Assembly: GCA_022508445.1 (NCBI GenBank)
Contig: JAFLVG010000002.1
Coordinates: 124,001-188,000, forward strand
Length of the DNA: 64,000 bases
Direction of reading: 5' to 3'
Source: Clostridiales bacterium
GTDB lineage: Bacteria; Bacillota; Clostridia; Christensenellales; Pumilibacteraceae
Under the pieces are notes generated by a model. That model saw only the letters and a program-made list of their open reading frames with translations, did not search any database and was not told where the DNA came from. The position numbers were made by a program, and so were the translations under genes. Positions 35,584-44,818 of the stretch are shown here, piece by piece. Numbering within the stretch: position 1 is the stretch's first letter; each line of letters starts with the position of its first letter.

Positions 35584-36044
35584 AAGAACAAGCCGACGCG
35601 TTAGAGCTTTTGGAAAGACTGCGCAACGAACTCGAAAACGGTCATGGATTTTTTTCAAAAAAGCCCGACATCGATTTGTGCATTGAGTTGTGTGATAAGC
35701 TTACGCGAGTATTGCCCGATTCAATGGACGAGGCCGATTACGTCAAGCAAAAGCGCAAGGAAATTTTGGCGAATGCGGACGTGGTTGCCAAAAACACTAT
35801 TCGTGCCGCCGAGGAGCAAGCGAACAAGCTCGTGTCCGAGTCGGAGATAGTCAAGTCCGCACAGACAGCTTCCAAGCAGATAATCGAAAACGCGTACGCG
35901 CAGTGCGACAATCTGATTTTGCGCACAAAAGCGCATCTCGACAATCTTTTTAAAGAAACCGAAAATTTTTTGTGTTCTACGCTGTCGGTAGTGAGAACAA
36001 ATCGCGAGGAACTGCGTGCCGCTCTTACCGACGGAAACAAATAA
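35580..36044 (+). CDS. Coiled-coil protein of unknown function downstream of coaD
   Basis: A 154-residue acidic, mostly helical protein with no signal or membrane segment. Residues about 55-150 form a long charged helix with AEEQANKLVSESEIVKSAQT, suggestive of a coiled coil like the stalk subunits of V/A-type ATPases or DivIVA-like proteins. Small coiled-coil proteins follow coaD in several Clostridia, so this is probably a conserved neighbour. I do not recognise a functional motif. It starts 4 bases inside coaD (ATGA), with AAGGAGG just before. Confidence 0.7.
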   Translation: MKEQADALELLERLRNELENGHGFFSKKPDIDLCIELCDKLTRVLPDSMDEADYVKQKRKEILANADVVAKNTIRAAEEQANKLVSESEIVKSAQTASKQIIENAYAQCDNLILRTKAHLDNLFKETENFLCSTLSVVRTNREELRAALTDGNK

Positions 36045-36057
36045 TTACGGAGCAAAA

Positions 36058-37092
36058 ATGTTCAATAAGATAAAACCCGTTATTTCTGCGGCGGATGCAA
36101 AAGCTCTTGTTCCGCTTCCGAACGGGCTGACACAAGAACGCGAAAAAGTCGTTCGAACAATCGAGAATATTATTTGCGGCAAAGACAAGCGAAAGCTGTT
36201 TATCGTAGGACCTTGTTCTGCCGACAACGAGAACGCCGCCGTAGATTATGCGGTCAGGCTCGCGCGAGTCGCGGAGGCGGTTGCCGATAAAATTTACATT
36301 GTCATGCGTGTCTTTACGAGTAAGCCGAGGACGCGCGGTGAGGGGTATATGGGAATGATCCATACTCCGAATCCGACGTCGTGCGAAACTGACATCAATG
36401 CAGGCATTGTCGCCGCACGGCGAACACACATTCGCGTTGTACAGATGAGCGGACTGTTTACCGCCGACGAGTTATTATACCCGGACGCCGTAGAATATAC
36501 CGACGATATATTAGCTTATATGACCGTTGGCGCACGGTCGGCGGAAGACCAGACGCACAGATTCGTAGCGAGCGGCGTTGACGTTCCCGTAGGGATTAAA
36601 AATCCTATTAACGGGAATCTACAAGAGCTTGCAAGCAGCATACACGCGGTGCGGCTTAATAACGAGTTCATGTTCGGCGGTATGCAAGTTAAGACCGACG
36701 GAAACGAGTTTGCTCACGCTATACTCCGCGGCGCGGTCAACGATAGAGGCGAAAATATACCCAATTACGAATATGACAATGTCATGTCGCTCAACAGTCT
36801 GTGCGAAAATTACGGGATACATTGCCCTGCGGTTATCATAGACACGGGGCATTCGAACAGCGGTAAGCGCACGTCGGAGGTTGGCAATATACTTTCGGCG
36901 GCGGTGGAAATTTCGCGCAAATACCCGGATTATAACAGGCTGTTTAAGGGCGCTATGATAGAAAGCTACATCGAAGAAGGCAGTCAACCACCCGGCGGCG
37001 GTGTGTACGGCAAATCGATTACTGATCCGTGCTTGGGCTTTGAGCAAACAAAGGATATGATATTTCGCGCGGCAGAGCGCATAGTGTTATAG
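36058..37092 (+). CDS. DAHP synthase, class I alpha (AroFGH type)
   Basis: A 344-residue 3-deoxy-7-phosphoheptulonate synthase, the first step of the shikimate pathway. The sequence FIVGPCSADNENAAVDYAVR and VMRVFTSKPRTRGE match the PEP/metal region of the E. coli AroG-like branch. IDTGHSNSGK and GAMIESYIEEGSQ follow. The N-terminal extension of about 40 residues is the segment that carries feedback regulation in relatives. The ATG at 36058 is preceded by ACGGAGC; a longer in-frame start would overlap the previous gene. No other aromatic-synthesis gene is adjacent. Confidence 0.93.
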   Translation: MFNKIKPVISAADAKALVPLPNGLTQEREKVVRTIENIICGKDKRKLFIVGPCSADNENAAVDYAVRLARVAEAVADKIYIVMRVFTSKPRTRGEGYMGMIHTPNPTSCETDINAGIVAARRTHIRVVQMSGLFTADELLYPDAVEYTDDILAYMTVGARSAEDQTHRFVASGVDVPVGIKNPINGNLQELASSIHAVRLNNEFMFGGMQVKTDGNEFAHAILRGAVNDRGENIPNYEYDNVMSLNSLCENYGIHCPAVIIDTGHSNSGKRTSEVGNILSAAVEISRKYPDYNRLFKGAMIESYIEEGSQPPGGGVYGKSITDPCLGFEQTKDMIFRAAERIVL

Positions 37093-37198
37093 GTAGGTAC
37101 GAAAATGTTTCGTGTCACCCGATAATGCCGAAGTGTGTCGTAATCGGTCGGGATTGGTCGATAATGATAAATGCCGTTATCCTTCACTTCTTGTATGC

Positions 37199-37204
37199 TA
37201 TACT
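37199..37204 (+). promoter_or_regulatory. Candidate -10 of the gene at 37231
   Basis: TATACT preceded by TGC (extended -10), the same 9-base core TGCTATACT as in the flavodiiron promoter. The -35 region is weak (GTTATC at 17 bases). Confidence 0.45.
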
Positions 37205-37230
37205 ACATGTACGTCAAGGAGGCGGCTATC

Positions 37231-37629
37231 ATGGCTCGGAAATCAAGCGAATTGAAAAAACGGTGCTGGTTGGCAAAACAGCGACTGAAAATGGGGTATT
37301 GGGAATCGCTTAAACTCGAAAAACAACAATCGTCCGCAGTAGGCGTACGCGCAAGTGCTATGGCGGTTGGAATGTCCCACACAAGGTTTTTGAGAGAATC
37401 CGATATGTCGGTCGGAGTCGCGGCGGCGGCAGCGGACGAAAAAATGTATAAAAAAGTGTGCGACATACTCGACAGCAGTGAGGTCGCGCTCAATCCGATC
37501 GGTCAGCTTATCGACCGCGATGTATACGACGGATTGGATTCGACGGGCAAACAACGGTATATTCTTGAACTTTCGGACAAGTTCAGGGAGCTGAAAGAAC
37601 GGTATTACAAGGAGCGTGCCGAAGCATAA
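37231..37629 (+). CDS. Unknown small cytosolic protein
   Basis: A 132-residue protein with no recognised family. The ATG at 37231 was chosen because a strong Shine-Dalgarno AAGGAGGCGG precedes it and a candidate promoter lies 27 bases upstream. Residues 1-35 are rich in Lys, Arg, Gln and Trp. Residues about 40-75 are Ala/Val/Met-rich with no true membrane segment. The C-terminal third is charged and helical (KFRELKERYYKERAEA). It lies between DAHP synthase and the pcrA-type helicase, 10 bases before the latter. Confidence 0.7.
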   Translation: MARKSSELKKRCWLAKQRLKMGYWESLKLEKQQSSAVGVRASAMAVGMSHTRFLRESDMSVGVAAAAADEKMYKKVCDILDSSEVALNPIGQLIDRDVYDGLDSTGKQRYILELSDKFRELKERYYKERAEA

Positions 37630-37639
37630 GAGGAAATAT

Positions 37640-39931
37640 ATGTACAACCTGGAAGAACTTAACGATATACAAAGAAGAGCGGTGCTCGATACTGAGGGCG
37701 CGGTGCTTGTTACGGCAGGTGCCGGTAGCGGAAAAACCAAATTACTCACGCACCGCATAGCGCACCTTATAAAAGAGCTTAACGTGCCGCCGTACAATAT
37801 TCTCGCCATCACGTTTACAAACAAAGCCGCCGAAGAAATGCGCACTCGGCTCCAAAGTATGCTCGGGAATATTGACGGGATTTGGGTGTTTACATTTCAT
37901 GCGGCTTGCGTGCGCATTTTAAGGCAGTTTATTGACAAAATCGGGTACGACCGCAAATTCACCATTTACGGTGAAGCCGAAACAAAGACTGTTATTAAAC
38001 GTATTTGCAAGGAAAACGACCTCAATGACGAGATGTGCAAGCGCATCCTTTCCGAAATTTCAAACGCAAAAAACAAGGGCATTTCGCCGGACGATTACGA
38101 AGCGGCGCATAAGTTTTCGATAGACGCCGAAGAAATAGCAAGTGCGTACGCGCAGTATCAGTCTGTACTGTACAAGAACAACGCTCTCGACTACGACGAC
38201 TTGCTTTTGAAAGCGCACTATCTTTTATTGACAAATCAAGAGGCGCGCGATTATTTTCAAAATAAATTCAGATACATACACATCGACGAGTTTCAAGACA
38301 CCAACACGGTGCAGTATGAAATCGCAAAAATTTTGGCAGGCAAGCATGGGAATATTTTTGCAGTGGGCGACGAGGATCAGTGTATATACACTTGGCGCGG
38401 CGCGGCGATAAGAAATATTTTCGATTTTCAAAAAGATTTTAATTGCAAGGTTTACAAGCTCGAACAAAATTACCGTTCGACTTCAAACATACTCGAAGTC
38501 GCAAACCATATTATCAAGGGCAATGTAAATCGGCTAGATAAGCGTTTGTGGACGAATAGCGGCAAGGGCGAAAAGGTTGTATGCTTCGGCGCCGCGACAG
38601 ACGGCTTCGAGGCAGATTACGTCGTGCGAACTATTTACGAGCTTATACACGACGGCGAATACAACTATTCCGATTGTGCCGTGCTTATGCGCTTGAACGC
38701 GCTTACGAGGCCTTACGAAGAGCGGTTTTTGCAGTACGGCATTCCGCACAGGGTTTACGGCGGTTTTAAATTTTACGACCGCAAGGAAATAAAAGACGTT
38801 CTCGCATACGCAAGGCTTGCGGTAAATCCGTCGGACGACGAGGCGTTGTATCGAATAATCAATTTTCCGCGCCGCGGCATAGGCGAATCGTCGATAGAAA
38901 AAATGCGTTCATACTCGCAGGAAATCGGAAAAAGCGCGTACTATGTTGTGACTCATGCAAATGACGCACCGTTCCCGACAGCGCTTAAATCCAAACTGTC
39001 GGAGTTTTCGTCCGTTTTAGTCGAGCTTCACGAGGCGGCAGACGGCGAAGTGACCGAGTTTTTCAAGCACTTGCTGTTTAATGTTTTAAACGTAGCGAAT
39101 TTGTTTTCAGATGACGATGACGATTCGTTCAGGTTGGAAAACATTAACGAGCTTGTCAATTCCGTTCGCGAGTTCGTCAAAAACAATGAGGGTGCGTCGG
39201 TAGCCGACTATTTGCAGACTGTATCGCTGTACAGCGACACCGACGATATGAATGATGACAACGCCGTTACGATAGCGACAGTACACAGCGCCAAAGGATT
39301 GGAATTTAAAGTGGTGTTTGTCGTTGGATTGGAGGACGGAACTTTTCCGTCGCTACGCATGAACGAGAACGTTTCGGAGCATATCGAGGAGGAGCGGCGG
39401 CTGATGTACGTGGCGGTAACGCGAGCGAGAAAACGTCTTTTCTTGACGTATGCTCAATCGCGGTTTTTGTACGGAGAAACGCGGTACGGAATGCCGTCGA
39501 GATTTCTCACCGAATGCGGACTTGTCGAGCGCAAATATAACAGCGCAGACAGTTATACGAATTCTCCGTCGTACCGCGGCGTAAATAATTTTGCAAAAAG
39601 TGCAGAAAACTTGCAATATAAGTCAAGCTATAATTCGTATGAAAAAGATTACGCAGGCAGCGGCAATGCAACCTTTTCCACGGAAAAATTCAGCGGCACG
39701 TATAAGAGCGATTTCGGAAAGAGCGTACAAGCAAAACCTACGCCGAGCGAGCACAGCGATAAAGGCGAGTTTGTAGTCGGCGCTTCGGTCATGCACAAAC
39801 GGCTCGGAAAGGGTAAGATTGTTGGGCTTGAAAGTATGGGCGACAGCCTTTACGCTAAAATAGATTTCGAGCGCGGCGGAGTGATGATGCTTGCGGTAGA
39901 TTTTGCGCCGCTCACGGTTGCGAAGGAGTGA
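37640..39931 (+). CDS. pcrA: UvrD/PcrA-type superfamily 1 DNA helicase
   Basis: A 763-residue SF1A helicase. The Q motif is LNDIQRRAVLDTEGAVL, motif I TAGAGSGKT, motif II HIDEFQDTN, motif III AVGDEDQCIYTWRGA, motif V TVHSAKGLEFKVVFVVGLE and motif VI EEERRLMYVAVTRARKRL. A variable linker (residues about 640-715) precedes a conserved C-terminal RNA-polymerase/DNA-binding tail (VGASVMHKRLGKGKIVGLE). The ATG at 37640 has AGAGGAAA before it. The pcrA-ligA pair is conserved in Gram-positives, and ligA follows after 2 bases. Confidence 0.96.
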   Translation: MYNLEELNDIQRRAVLDTEGAVLVTAGAGSGKTKLLTHRIAHLIKELNVPPYNILAITFTNKAAEEMRTRLQSMLGNIDGIWVFTFHAACVRILRQFIDKIGYDRKFTIYGEAETKTVIKRICKENDLNDEMCKRILSEISNAKNKGISPDDYEAAHKFSIDAEEIASAYAQYQSVLYKNNALDYDDLLLKAHYLLLTNQEARDYFQNKFRYIHIDEFQDTNTVQYEIAKILAGKHGNIFAVGDEDQCIYTWRGAAIRNIFDFQKDFNCKVYKLEQNYRSTSNILEVANHIIKGNVNRLDKRLWTNSGKGEKVVCFGAATDGFEADYVVRTIYELIHDGEYNYSDCAVLMRLNALTRPYEERFLQYGIPHRVYGGFKFYDRKEIKDVLAYARLAVNPSDDEALYRIINFPRRGIGESSIEKMRSYSQEIGKSAYYVVTHANDAPFPTALKSKLSEFSSVLVELHEAADGEVTEFFKHLLFNVLNVANLFSDDDDDSFRLENINELVNSVREFVKNNEGASVADYLQTVSLYSDTDDMNDDNAVTIATVHSAKGLEFKVVFVVGLEDGTFPSLRMNENVSEHIEEERRLMYVAVTRARKRLFLTYAQSRFLYGETRYGMPSRFLTECGLVERKYNSADSYTNSPSYRGVNNFAKSAENLQYKSSYNSYEKDYAGSGNATFSTEKFSGTYKSDFGKSVQAKPTPSEHSDKGEFVVGASVMHKRLGKGKIVGLESMGDSLYAKIDFERGGVMMLAVDFAPLTVAKE

Positions 39932-39933
39932 TT

Positions 39934-41871
39934 ATGAACGAAAAGATGACAATGCGAGAGCTCGTGGACAGACTGAACGAGCTTGCGTACAGATATTACG
40001 TTCTCGACGAGCCGGTTGTGTCCGACAAGGAATACGACGAGCTTTACGACAGGCTGGTTGCAATGGAACGCGAAACGGGCGAAGTGCTTGCAGATTCGCC
40101 CACAAAGCGCGTGGGCGGCGAGCCGCTCAAAGAATTTGTGCCGCACACGCACATCAATAGACTTTACAGCCTCGATAAATGCAACAGCTTTGACGCGTTG
40201 CGCGCTTGGTTTGACAAACTGAAAACGGCGCTCGGTTATGCGCCCAAATGCACGCTCGAATATAAGCTCGACGGGCTTACGATATGTTTGACGTACCGCG
40301 GCGGCAAGCTTGTTACGGGTGCGACTCGCGGCAACGGTGAGGTGGGTGAAACGGTCACAGAACAAGTAAAAACGATAAGAACGGTTCCGCTCTCAATTCC
40401 GTACAACGGCGAGGTCGAGGTGCAGGGTGAAGGAATCATGCGAATAAGCGCGCTCGAAAAATACAATGCTATCGCCGTAGTGCCGCTTAAAAATCCGCGC
40501 AATGCGGTAGCCGGAGCTATACGCAATCTGGACGCAAAAGAAACCGCAAAGCGCAACCTCGACATGTTCTTTTACAACGTCAATTATATGGACGGAAACG
40601 TCAAGCTGTCGCAGACCGAGCAAATCGATTTTATTAAATCAAACAGATTCAAAACCGACATGTGCTTTGTCTCCGACGATATCGAAAAAATAATAGAAAG
40701 AATACAAGTCGTGGATAGGAAATCGCTCGATTTCGCAATCGACGGCATGGTTATAAAGGTGGACGACTGGGCGGCGAGATCCGCTCTCGGATACACCGAC
40801 AAATTCCCCAGATGGGCCATTGCGTATAAATTCGAGGCGGAAGAAACAACTACCGTGCTTAACGATGTGGTTTGGCAGGTGGGGAGAACGGGCAAGCTCA
40901 CGCCGCTCGCAATGCTCGAACCGGTCGAGCTGTGTGGCGCGACAGTCAAAAGAGCTACGCTAAACAACTACGGCGACATTTTGAGAAAAGACGTGACGAT
41001 AGGCTCGCGCGTATTCATAAGGCGCAGTAACGACGTCATACCAGAGATACTCGGCGTTGCGGAAAAAAGCGAAGACGCCATGCCAATAAAACAGCCCGAC
41101 AAATGTCCGTGTTGCGGTCACGATGTGATTGAGGAGGGCGCGAATTTGTTTTGCCCCAATTTCTACGGCTGTCGCGCGCAGGTTGTAGCGCGTATTGAAC
41201 ATTTCTGCGCAAAAGAGTGTATGGACATAGACGGCGTGAGCGTTAAGACCGCAGAGCAACTATATGATATCCTGGGAGTGCGCTCGGCGGCGACCTTGTA
41301 CGATCTTACAGCGGACGATCTTTCAAAGATAGACGGATTCAAGGACAAGAAGATTGCAAATTTCCTCGTCGCAGTAAAAAACTCCAAAAGCGTAGACTTG
41401 CCGCATTTTATCAACGCGCTTTGTATAGACAACGTGGGACGCGTAACGGCGCGCGCTCTCGCGTCGCATTTCGGATCGGTGGACGCGATCGCGTCGGCGA
41501 GCAAAGAAGAGCTTACTTCCATTCAAGACGTAGGCGAGATTGTAGCAGAATCGATATGCGAGTATTTTGCGAGGCATTCCGACGTGGTCGAGCGCTACAA
41601 ACAGCTCGGAATAAATCCGATTTTCAATAAGCGGTCGGGTGGAAAGTTTGACGGTGTCAAATTCGTGCTTACCGGATCTTTGACCGAGTTTACTCGCGAC
41701 GAAGCGCGCTCTATTATAGAGAGTAACGGCGGAATCGTTCAGTCGGGTGTGTCAAAGCTCACGGACATTGTAATCGCAGGCGAAAACGCAGGCTCAAAGC
41801 TGGAAAAAGCGAGATCGCTTGGCAAAAAAATAATCGACGAAACGCAATTTAAAAACATGTTAAACAGTTGA
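39934..41871 (+). CDS. ligA: NAD+-dependent DNA ligase LigA
   Basis: A 645-residue ligase. The adenylated lysine is K111 in EYKLDGLTI. The oligonucleotide-binding fold follows, then a zinc finger CPCCGHDVIEEGANLFCPN with a later Cys in YGCRAQ. Helix-hairpin-helix motifs are near residues 470-560 (FINALCIDNVGRVTARALAS, SIQDVGEIVAESICEYF). A C-terminal BRCT domain begins GGKFDGVKFVLTGSL. Length and order are standard. The ATG has GAAGGAGTG upstream. The -35 of the next promoter overlaps its stop. Confidence 0.97.
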   Translation: MNEKMTMRELVDRLNELAYRYYVLDEPVVSDKEYDELYDRLVAMERETGEVLADSPTKRVGGEPLKEFVPHTHINRLYSLDKCNSFDALRAWFDKLKTALGYAPKCTLEYKLDGLTICLTYRGGKLVTGATRGNGEVGETVTEQVKTIRTVPLSIPYNGEVEVQGEGIMRISALEKYNAIAVVPLKNPRNAVAGAIRNLDAKETAKRNLDMFFYNVNYMDGNVKLSQTEQIDFIKSNRFKTDMCFVSDDIEKIIERIQVVDRKSLDFAIDGMVIKVDDWAARSALGYTDKFPRWAIAYKFEAEETTTVLNDVVWQVGRTGKLTPLAMLEPVELCGATVKRATLNNYGDILRKDVTIGSRVFIRRSNDVIPEILGVAEKSEDAMPIKQPDKCPCCGHDVIEEGANLFCPNFYGCRAQVVARIEHFCAKECMDIDGVSVKTAEQLYDILGVRSAATLYDLTADDLSKIDGFKDKKIANFLVAVKNSKSVDLPHFINALCIDNVGRVTARALASHFGSVDAIASASKEELTSIQDVGEIVAESICEYFARHSDVVERYKQLGINPIFNKRSGGKFDGVKFVLTGSLTEFTRDEARSIIESNGGIVQSGVSKLTDIVIAGENAGSKLEKARSLGKKIIDETQFKNMLNS

Positions 41872-41896
41872 AAAATTGCAGAAACTATGTTACAAT
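41868..41896 (+). promoter_or_regulatory. Promoter of the yicC-to-rlmN operon
   Basis: -35 TTGAAA (41868-41873, overlapping the ligA stop), 17-base spacer, -10 TACAAT (41891-41896). The Shine-Dalgarno TGAGGTGA precedes the ATG at 41922. Confidence 0.8.
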
Positions 41897-41921
41897 ATAT
41901 GAGCCAAAGTTTGAGGTGACG

Positions 41922-42797
41922 ATGAAAAGCATGACAGGCTACGGCAAGGGCGTTGCGTCAAAGGACAAACGCACCGTGTCGGTGGAAATCAAATCGGTAA
42001 ATAACAGGTTTTTGGAGGTTGCGTGCAAGCTCCCGAAATCTCTTATGTACATCGACGACGTGATTCAAAAATGTATCAAGTCCAAGGTGTCGCGCGGCAG
42101 CTTTGACGTGTATTTTTCATATGAAAATCTTTCGGACACGGCTAAAAAAGTTAATATCGATCACGCACTCGCTTCGGAATACGTCGCGGCGGCTAAAACG
42201 CTTCGCGCCGAGTTCCGTTTGGAGGACGACTACAATGTGACTGCGCTTTTGCGCACACCGGACGTTGTTTCGGTCACGGTGCCGGAGGACGATCGTGAGC
42301 TTGTCTGCGAGCTTACGAGGCTCGCCGCAAACGAGGCGCTCGAAAAGCTCGAAGCAATGCGCTCCACCGAGGGTGACGGCGTGCATAAGGATTTGTTGTC
42401 GCTTATCGGCAATCTCGAAGAGTATCTCAATAAGGCGAAGGAACGTGCGCCACGCGTAGTTGCCGACTACAAAAAGGGGCTTTACGCAAGAGTCAAGGAG
42501 CTTCTCGACGGGTATGAACCTGATGAAGCAAAGCTGTTGAACGAAGTCGCGTTCTTTGCCGATAAAGCGGACATAAACGAGGAGCTTTCGCGCTTGACTT
42601 CGCATATCGGTCAGTTCAAATCCATATGTGCGGAAAATGCGCCGCAAGGCCGCAGATTGGACTTTTTGTCGCAGGAAATGGTGCGCGAGGTCAACACCAT
42701 GGGCAGTAAGTCAAACGACATCACGCTCACGGGATACGTCATAGCAATGAAAAACGAAGTCGAAAAAATCAAAGAGCAGATAAGGAACGTCGAATAA
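41922..42797 (+). CDS. yicC: YicC family endoribonuclease-like protein
   Basis: A 291-residue YicC family protein. The N-terminus MKSMTGYGKG and the segment EIKSVNNRFLEVACKLP are diagnostic, as is the C-terminal LDFLSQEMVREVNTMGSKSN. Some members have endoribonuclease activity and others suppress sRNA or stress phenotypes; the role here is open. It begins a ten-gene unit in Bacillus-like order. The remA gene often found between yicC and gmk is absent; the yicC stop overlaps the gmk ATG by one base. Confidence 0.95.
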   Translation: MKSMTGYGKGVASKDKRTVSVEIKSVNNRFLEVACKLPKSLMYIDDVIQKCIKSKVSRGSFDVYFSYENLSDTAKKVNIDHALASEYVAAAKTLRAEFRLEDDYNVTALLRTPDVVSVTVPEDDRELVCELTRLAANEALEKLEAMRSTEGDGVHKDLLSLIGNLEEYLNKAKERAPRVVADYKKGLYARVKELLDGYEPDEAKLLNEVAFFADKADINEELSRLTSHIGQFKSICAENAPQGRRLDFLSQEMVREVNTMGSKSNDITLTGYVIAMKNEVEKIKEQIRNVE

Positions 42798-43408
42798 TGG
42801 ACAAAGGATTGCTTGTGGTCATTTCCGGGCCGTCGGGCGCGGGCAAGGGCACTATCTATCAGCAAGTGATAGAGCGTACCGGCATGAAGCGCTCGGTGTC
42901 GGTCACTACGCGAAAACCCCGTCCCGGAGAGGTCGAGGGCGTCAGTTATTATTTTCGCACAGAGGAAGAGTATCAGCAAATGATAGCCGCCGGCGAGTTC
43001 TTGGAAACGGCGGAGGTGTACAATAACTATTACGGCACGCCCAAAGCGCCCGTGTTTGAAAATCTCGAAAGAGGATACGACGTACTTTTCGAGGTGGACG
43101 TTCACGGCGCAAAATCCATTAAAAAGAAATACGTTGACGCCATAACCATATTTGTTATGACGCCCGATTTCGAAGTTCTGGAAGAGCGGCTCAAAGGACG
43201 CGGAACCGAGACCGAGTCGAGTCTCAAAACACGGCTTGGCGCAGCGAAGCGCGAGCTTGGCAAATACGAGATGTTTGATTACATAGTATTCAACGAATCG
43301 ATCGACCAAGCGGTTAAAGACGTTCTCGATATCATAAACGCCGAAAAGCGCAAGGTTAAAAACAATCTTTCGGTTATAACCGCATTGCTCGGCAATAATC
43401 AACAGTAA
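42797..43408 (+). CDS. gmk: Guanylate kinase
   Basis: A 203-residue kinase that phosphorylates GMP to GDP. The P-loop is ISGPSGAGKGTIYQQV near residues 9-24. The GMP-binding segment SVSVTTRKPRPGEVEGVSYY and the lid with ERLKGRGTETESSLKTRL are typical. It overlaps yicC by one base and is followed by rpoZ after 25 bases, the conserved gmk-rpoZ pair, whose products both connect to GTP and (p)ppGpp physiology. Confidence 0.97.
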   Translation: MDKGLLVVISGPSGAGKGTIYQQVIERTGMKRSVSVTTRKPRPGEVEGVSYYFRTEEEYQQMIAAGEFLETAEVYNNYYGTPKAPVFENLERGYDVLFEVDVHGAKSIKKKYVDAITIFVMTPDFEVLEERLKGRGTETESSLKTRLGAAKRELGKYEMFDYIVFNESIDQAVKDVLDIINAEKRKVKNNLSVITALLGNNQQ

Positions 43409-43433
43409 AATAAATCTTTAAGAGGTATTCAAT

Positions 43434-43631
43434 ATGTTAGTAGATCCGCCTATCGATAAACTTGTGGAAACGGTTGGCAACAAGTACGCGCTCGTCGGGC
43501 TTTTGGGCAAGCGTGCGCGTGTACTCATGGATAAGCGTCACGACTATTTGGAGCAAGAGGGAGTTAACCCGATTTCGCTCGCCGCAAAAGAAGTTTGTGA
43601 AGGCAAGGTCGAGGGCGTCGAGGAAGGCTGA
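43434..43631 (+). CDS. rpoZ: DNA-directed RNA polymerase subunit omega
   Basis: A 65-residue omega subunit. It begins MLVDPPIDKLVETVGNKYAL and contains GKRARVLMDK and NPISLAAKEVCEGKV, the family pattern. It stabilises the beta' subunit. The Shine-Dalgarno AGAGGT precedes the ATG. The gene ends 5 bases before the coaBC start. Confidence 0.93.
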   Translation: MLVDPPIDKLVETVGNKYALVGLLGKRARVLMDKRHDYLEQEGVNPISLAAKEVCEGKVEGVEEG

Positions 43632-43636
43632 TTGGC

Positions 43637-44818
43637 TTGGACGCTTTACGGAACAAGACGGTTGTTGTCGGAGTAAGCGGCGGAATAGCGGCGTACAAAA
43701 CGTGTAGCTTGGTATCAAAGCTCACTCAATGCGGCGCCGATGTTCACGTTGTCATGACGCGGAACGCGACGGAATTTGTCGCGCCGCTTTCATTTGAAAC
43801 ATTATCGCACAACCGTGTAACCGTAGACACGTTCGACCGTGATTTTACGTGGGAGGTTGGACATGTCGCTCTCGCAAAGAAAGCCGATATTGCCGTCATA
43901 GCTCCTGCGACGGCAAACATTATTGCAAAGCTTGCGTGCGGAATAGCCGACGATTTTCTTTCTACTACAATTCTCGCATGCAAATGCCCGATTATATTCG
44001 CTCCTGCCATGAATACGGCAATGCTCGAAAATCAAGCTACTGTTCAAAACATTTCCGCGCTCGAAAAACGCGGATATATTTGTGTTTACGGCGAAGGCGG
44101 ATACTTGGCGTGCGGCGATAAGGGAAGCGGACGGATGGCAGAGCCCGAAGTTCTTTTAGATAAAATTGTAGACGTGCTTGACGTAAAATCCGATTATTCG
44201 GGCAAGACCGTGCTTGTGACCGCAGGCGCTACGCGATGTGAAATCGATCCCGTTCGGTTTTTGTCAAACCGTTCCAGCGGAAAAATGGGTTACTGTATTG
44301 CTCGTGCGGCTTATGAGCGCGGCGCAAAAATTATTTTCATTAAGGGCTTTACCGATTCATTCGAGCTTCCCGAAGATTGGATTGCAGAGCAAACAAACAG
44401 CACTGCGGAAATGCTTGATGCGGTAAAAAAACACGCGCAATCTATCGATGTTTTTGTTATGGCGGCCGCGCCGTGCGACTACGAAATCGAGCCTGCGCTT
44501 CAAAAAATCAAATCCGACAGCTTGCAGCTTAACTTTAAAAAAGCGTCGGATATCGCTGCGTGGATAGGGCAAAACAAGCACGGGAAGCTCGTCGTGTTTG
44601 CCGCGGAAACAGAGAACGCGGAAGCTAATGCAAAAGTCAAGCTGAAAAATAAGAATGCCGATATGGTCGTTTTAAACGACGTCACAAAGGCAGGCGCAGG
44701 ATTTGATGTTGACACTAATATTGTTACATTGATTACAAATAAGGACGTTACTAAGCTTCCGCTTATGCAAAAGCGCGAGGTGGCGGAAGCTATACTTGAT
44801 AAAACAGCCGAGTTATGA
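43637..44818 (+). CDS. coaBC: Bifunctional phosphopantothenoylcysteine synthetase/decarboxylase
   Basis: A 393-residue bifunctional CoA enzyme. The N-terminal flavin-dependent decarboxylase half has GVSGGIAAYKTCSL, the segment IAPATANIIAKLACGIAD and the PAMNTAML motif. The C-terminal synthetase half begins KTVLVTAGATRCEIDPVRFL with NRSSGKMGY near residue 214. It begins with TTG. The stop overlaps the priA ATG as ATGA. CoaD is encoded 8 kb away in the same direction. Confidence 0.96.
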   Translation: MDALRNKTVVVGVSGGIAAYKTCSLVSKLTQCGADVHVVMTRNATEFVAPLSFETLSHNRVTVDTFDRDFTWEVGHVALAKKADIAVIAPATANIIAKLACGIADDFLSTTILACKCPIIFAPAMNTAMLENQATVQNISALEKRGYICVYGEGGYLACGDKGSGRMAEPEVLLDKIVDVLDVKSDYSGKTVLVTAGATRCEIDPVRFLSNRSSGKMGYCIARAAYERGAKIIFIKGFTDSFELPEDWIAEQTNSTAEMLDAVKKHAQSIDVFVMAAAPCDYEIEPALQKIKSDSLQLNFKKASDIAAWIGQNKHGKLVVFAAETENAEANAKVKLKNKNADMVVLNDVTKAGAGFDVDTNIVTLITNKDVTKLPLMQKREVAEAILDKTAEL

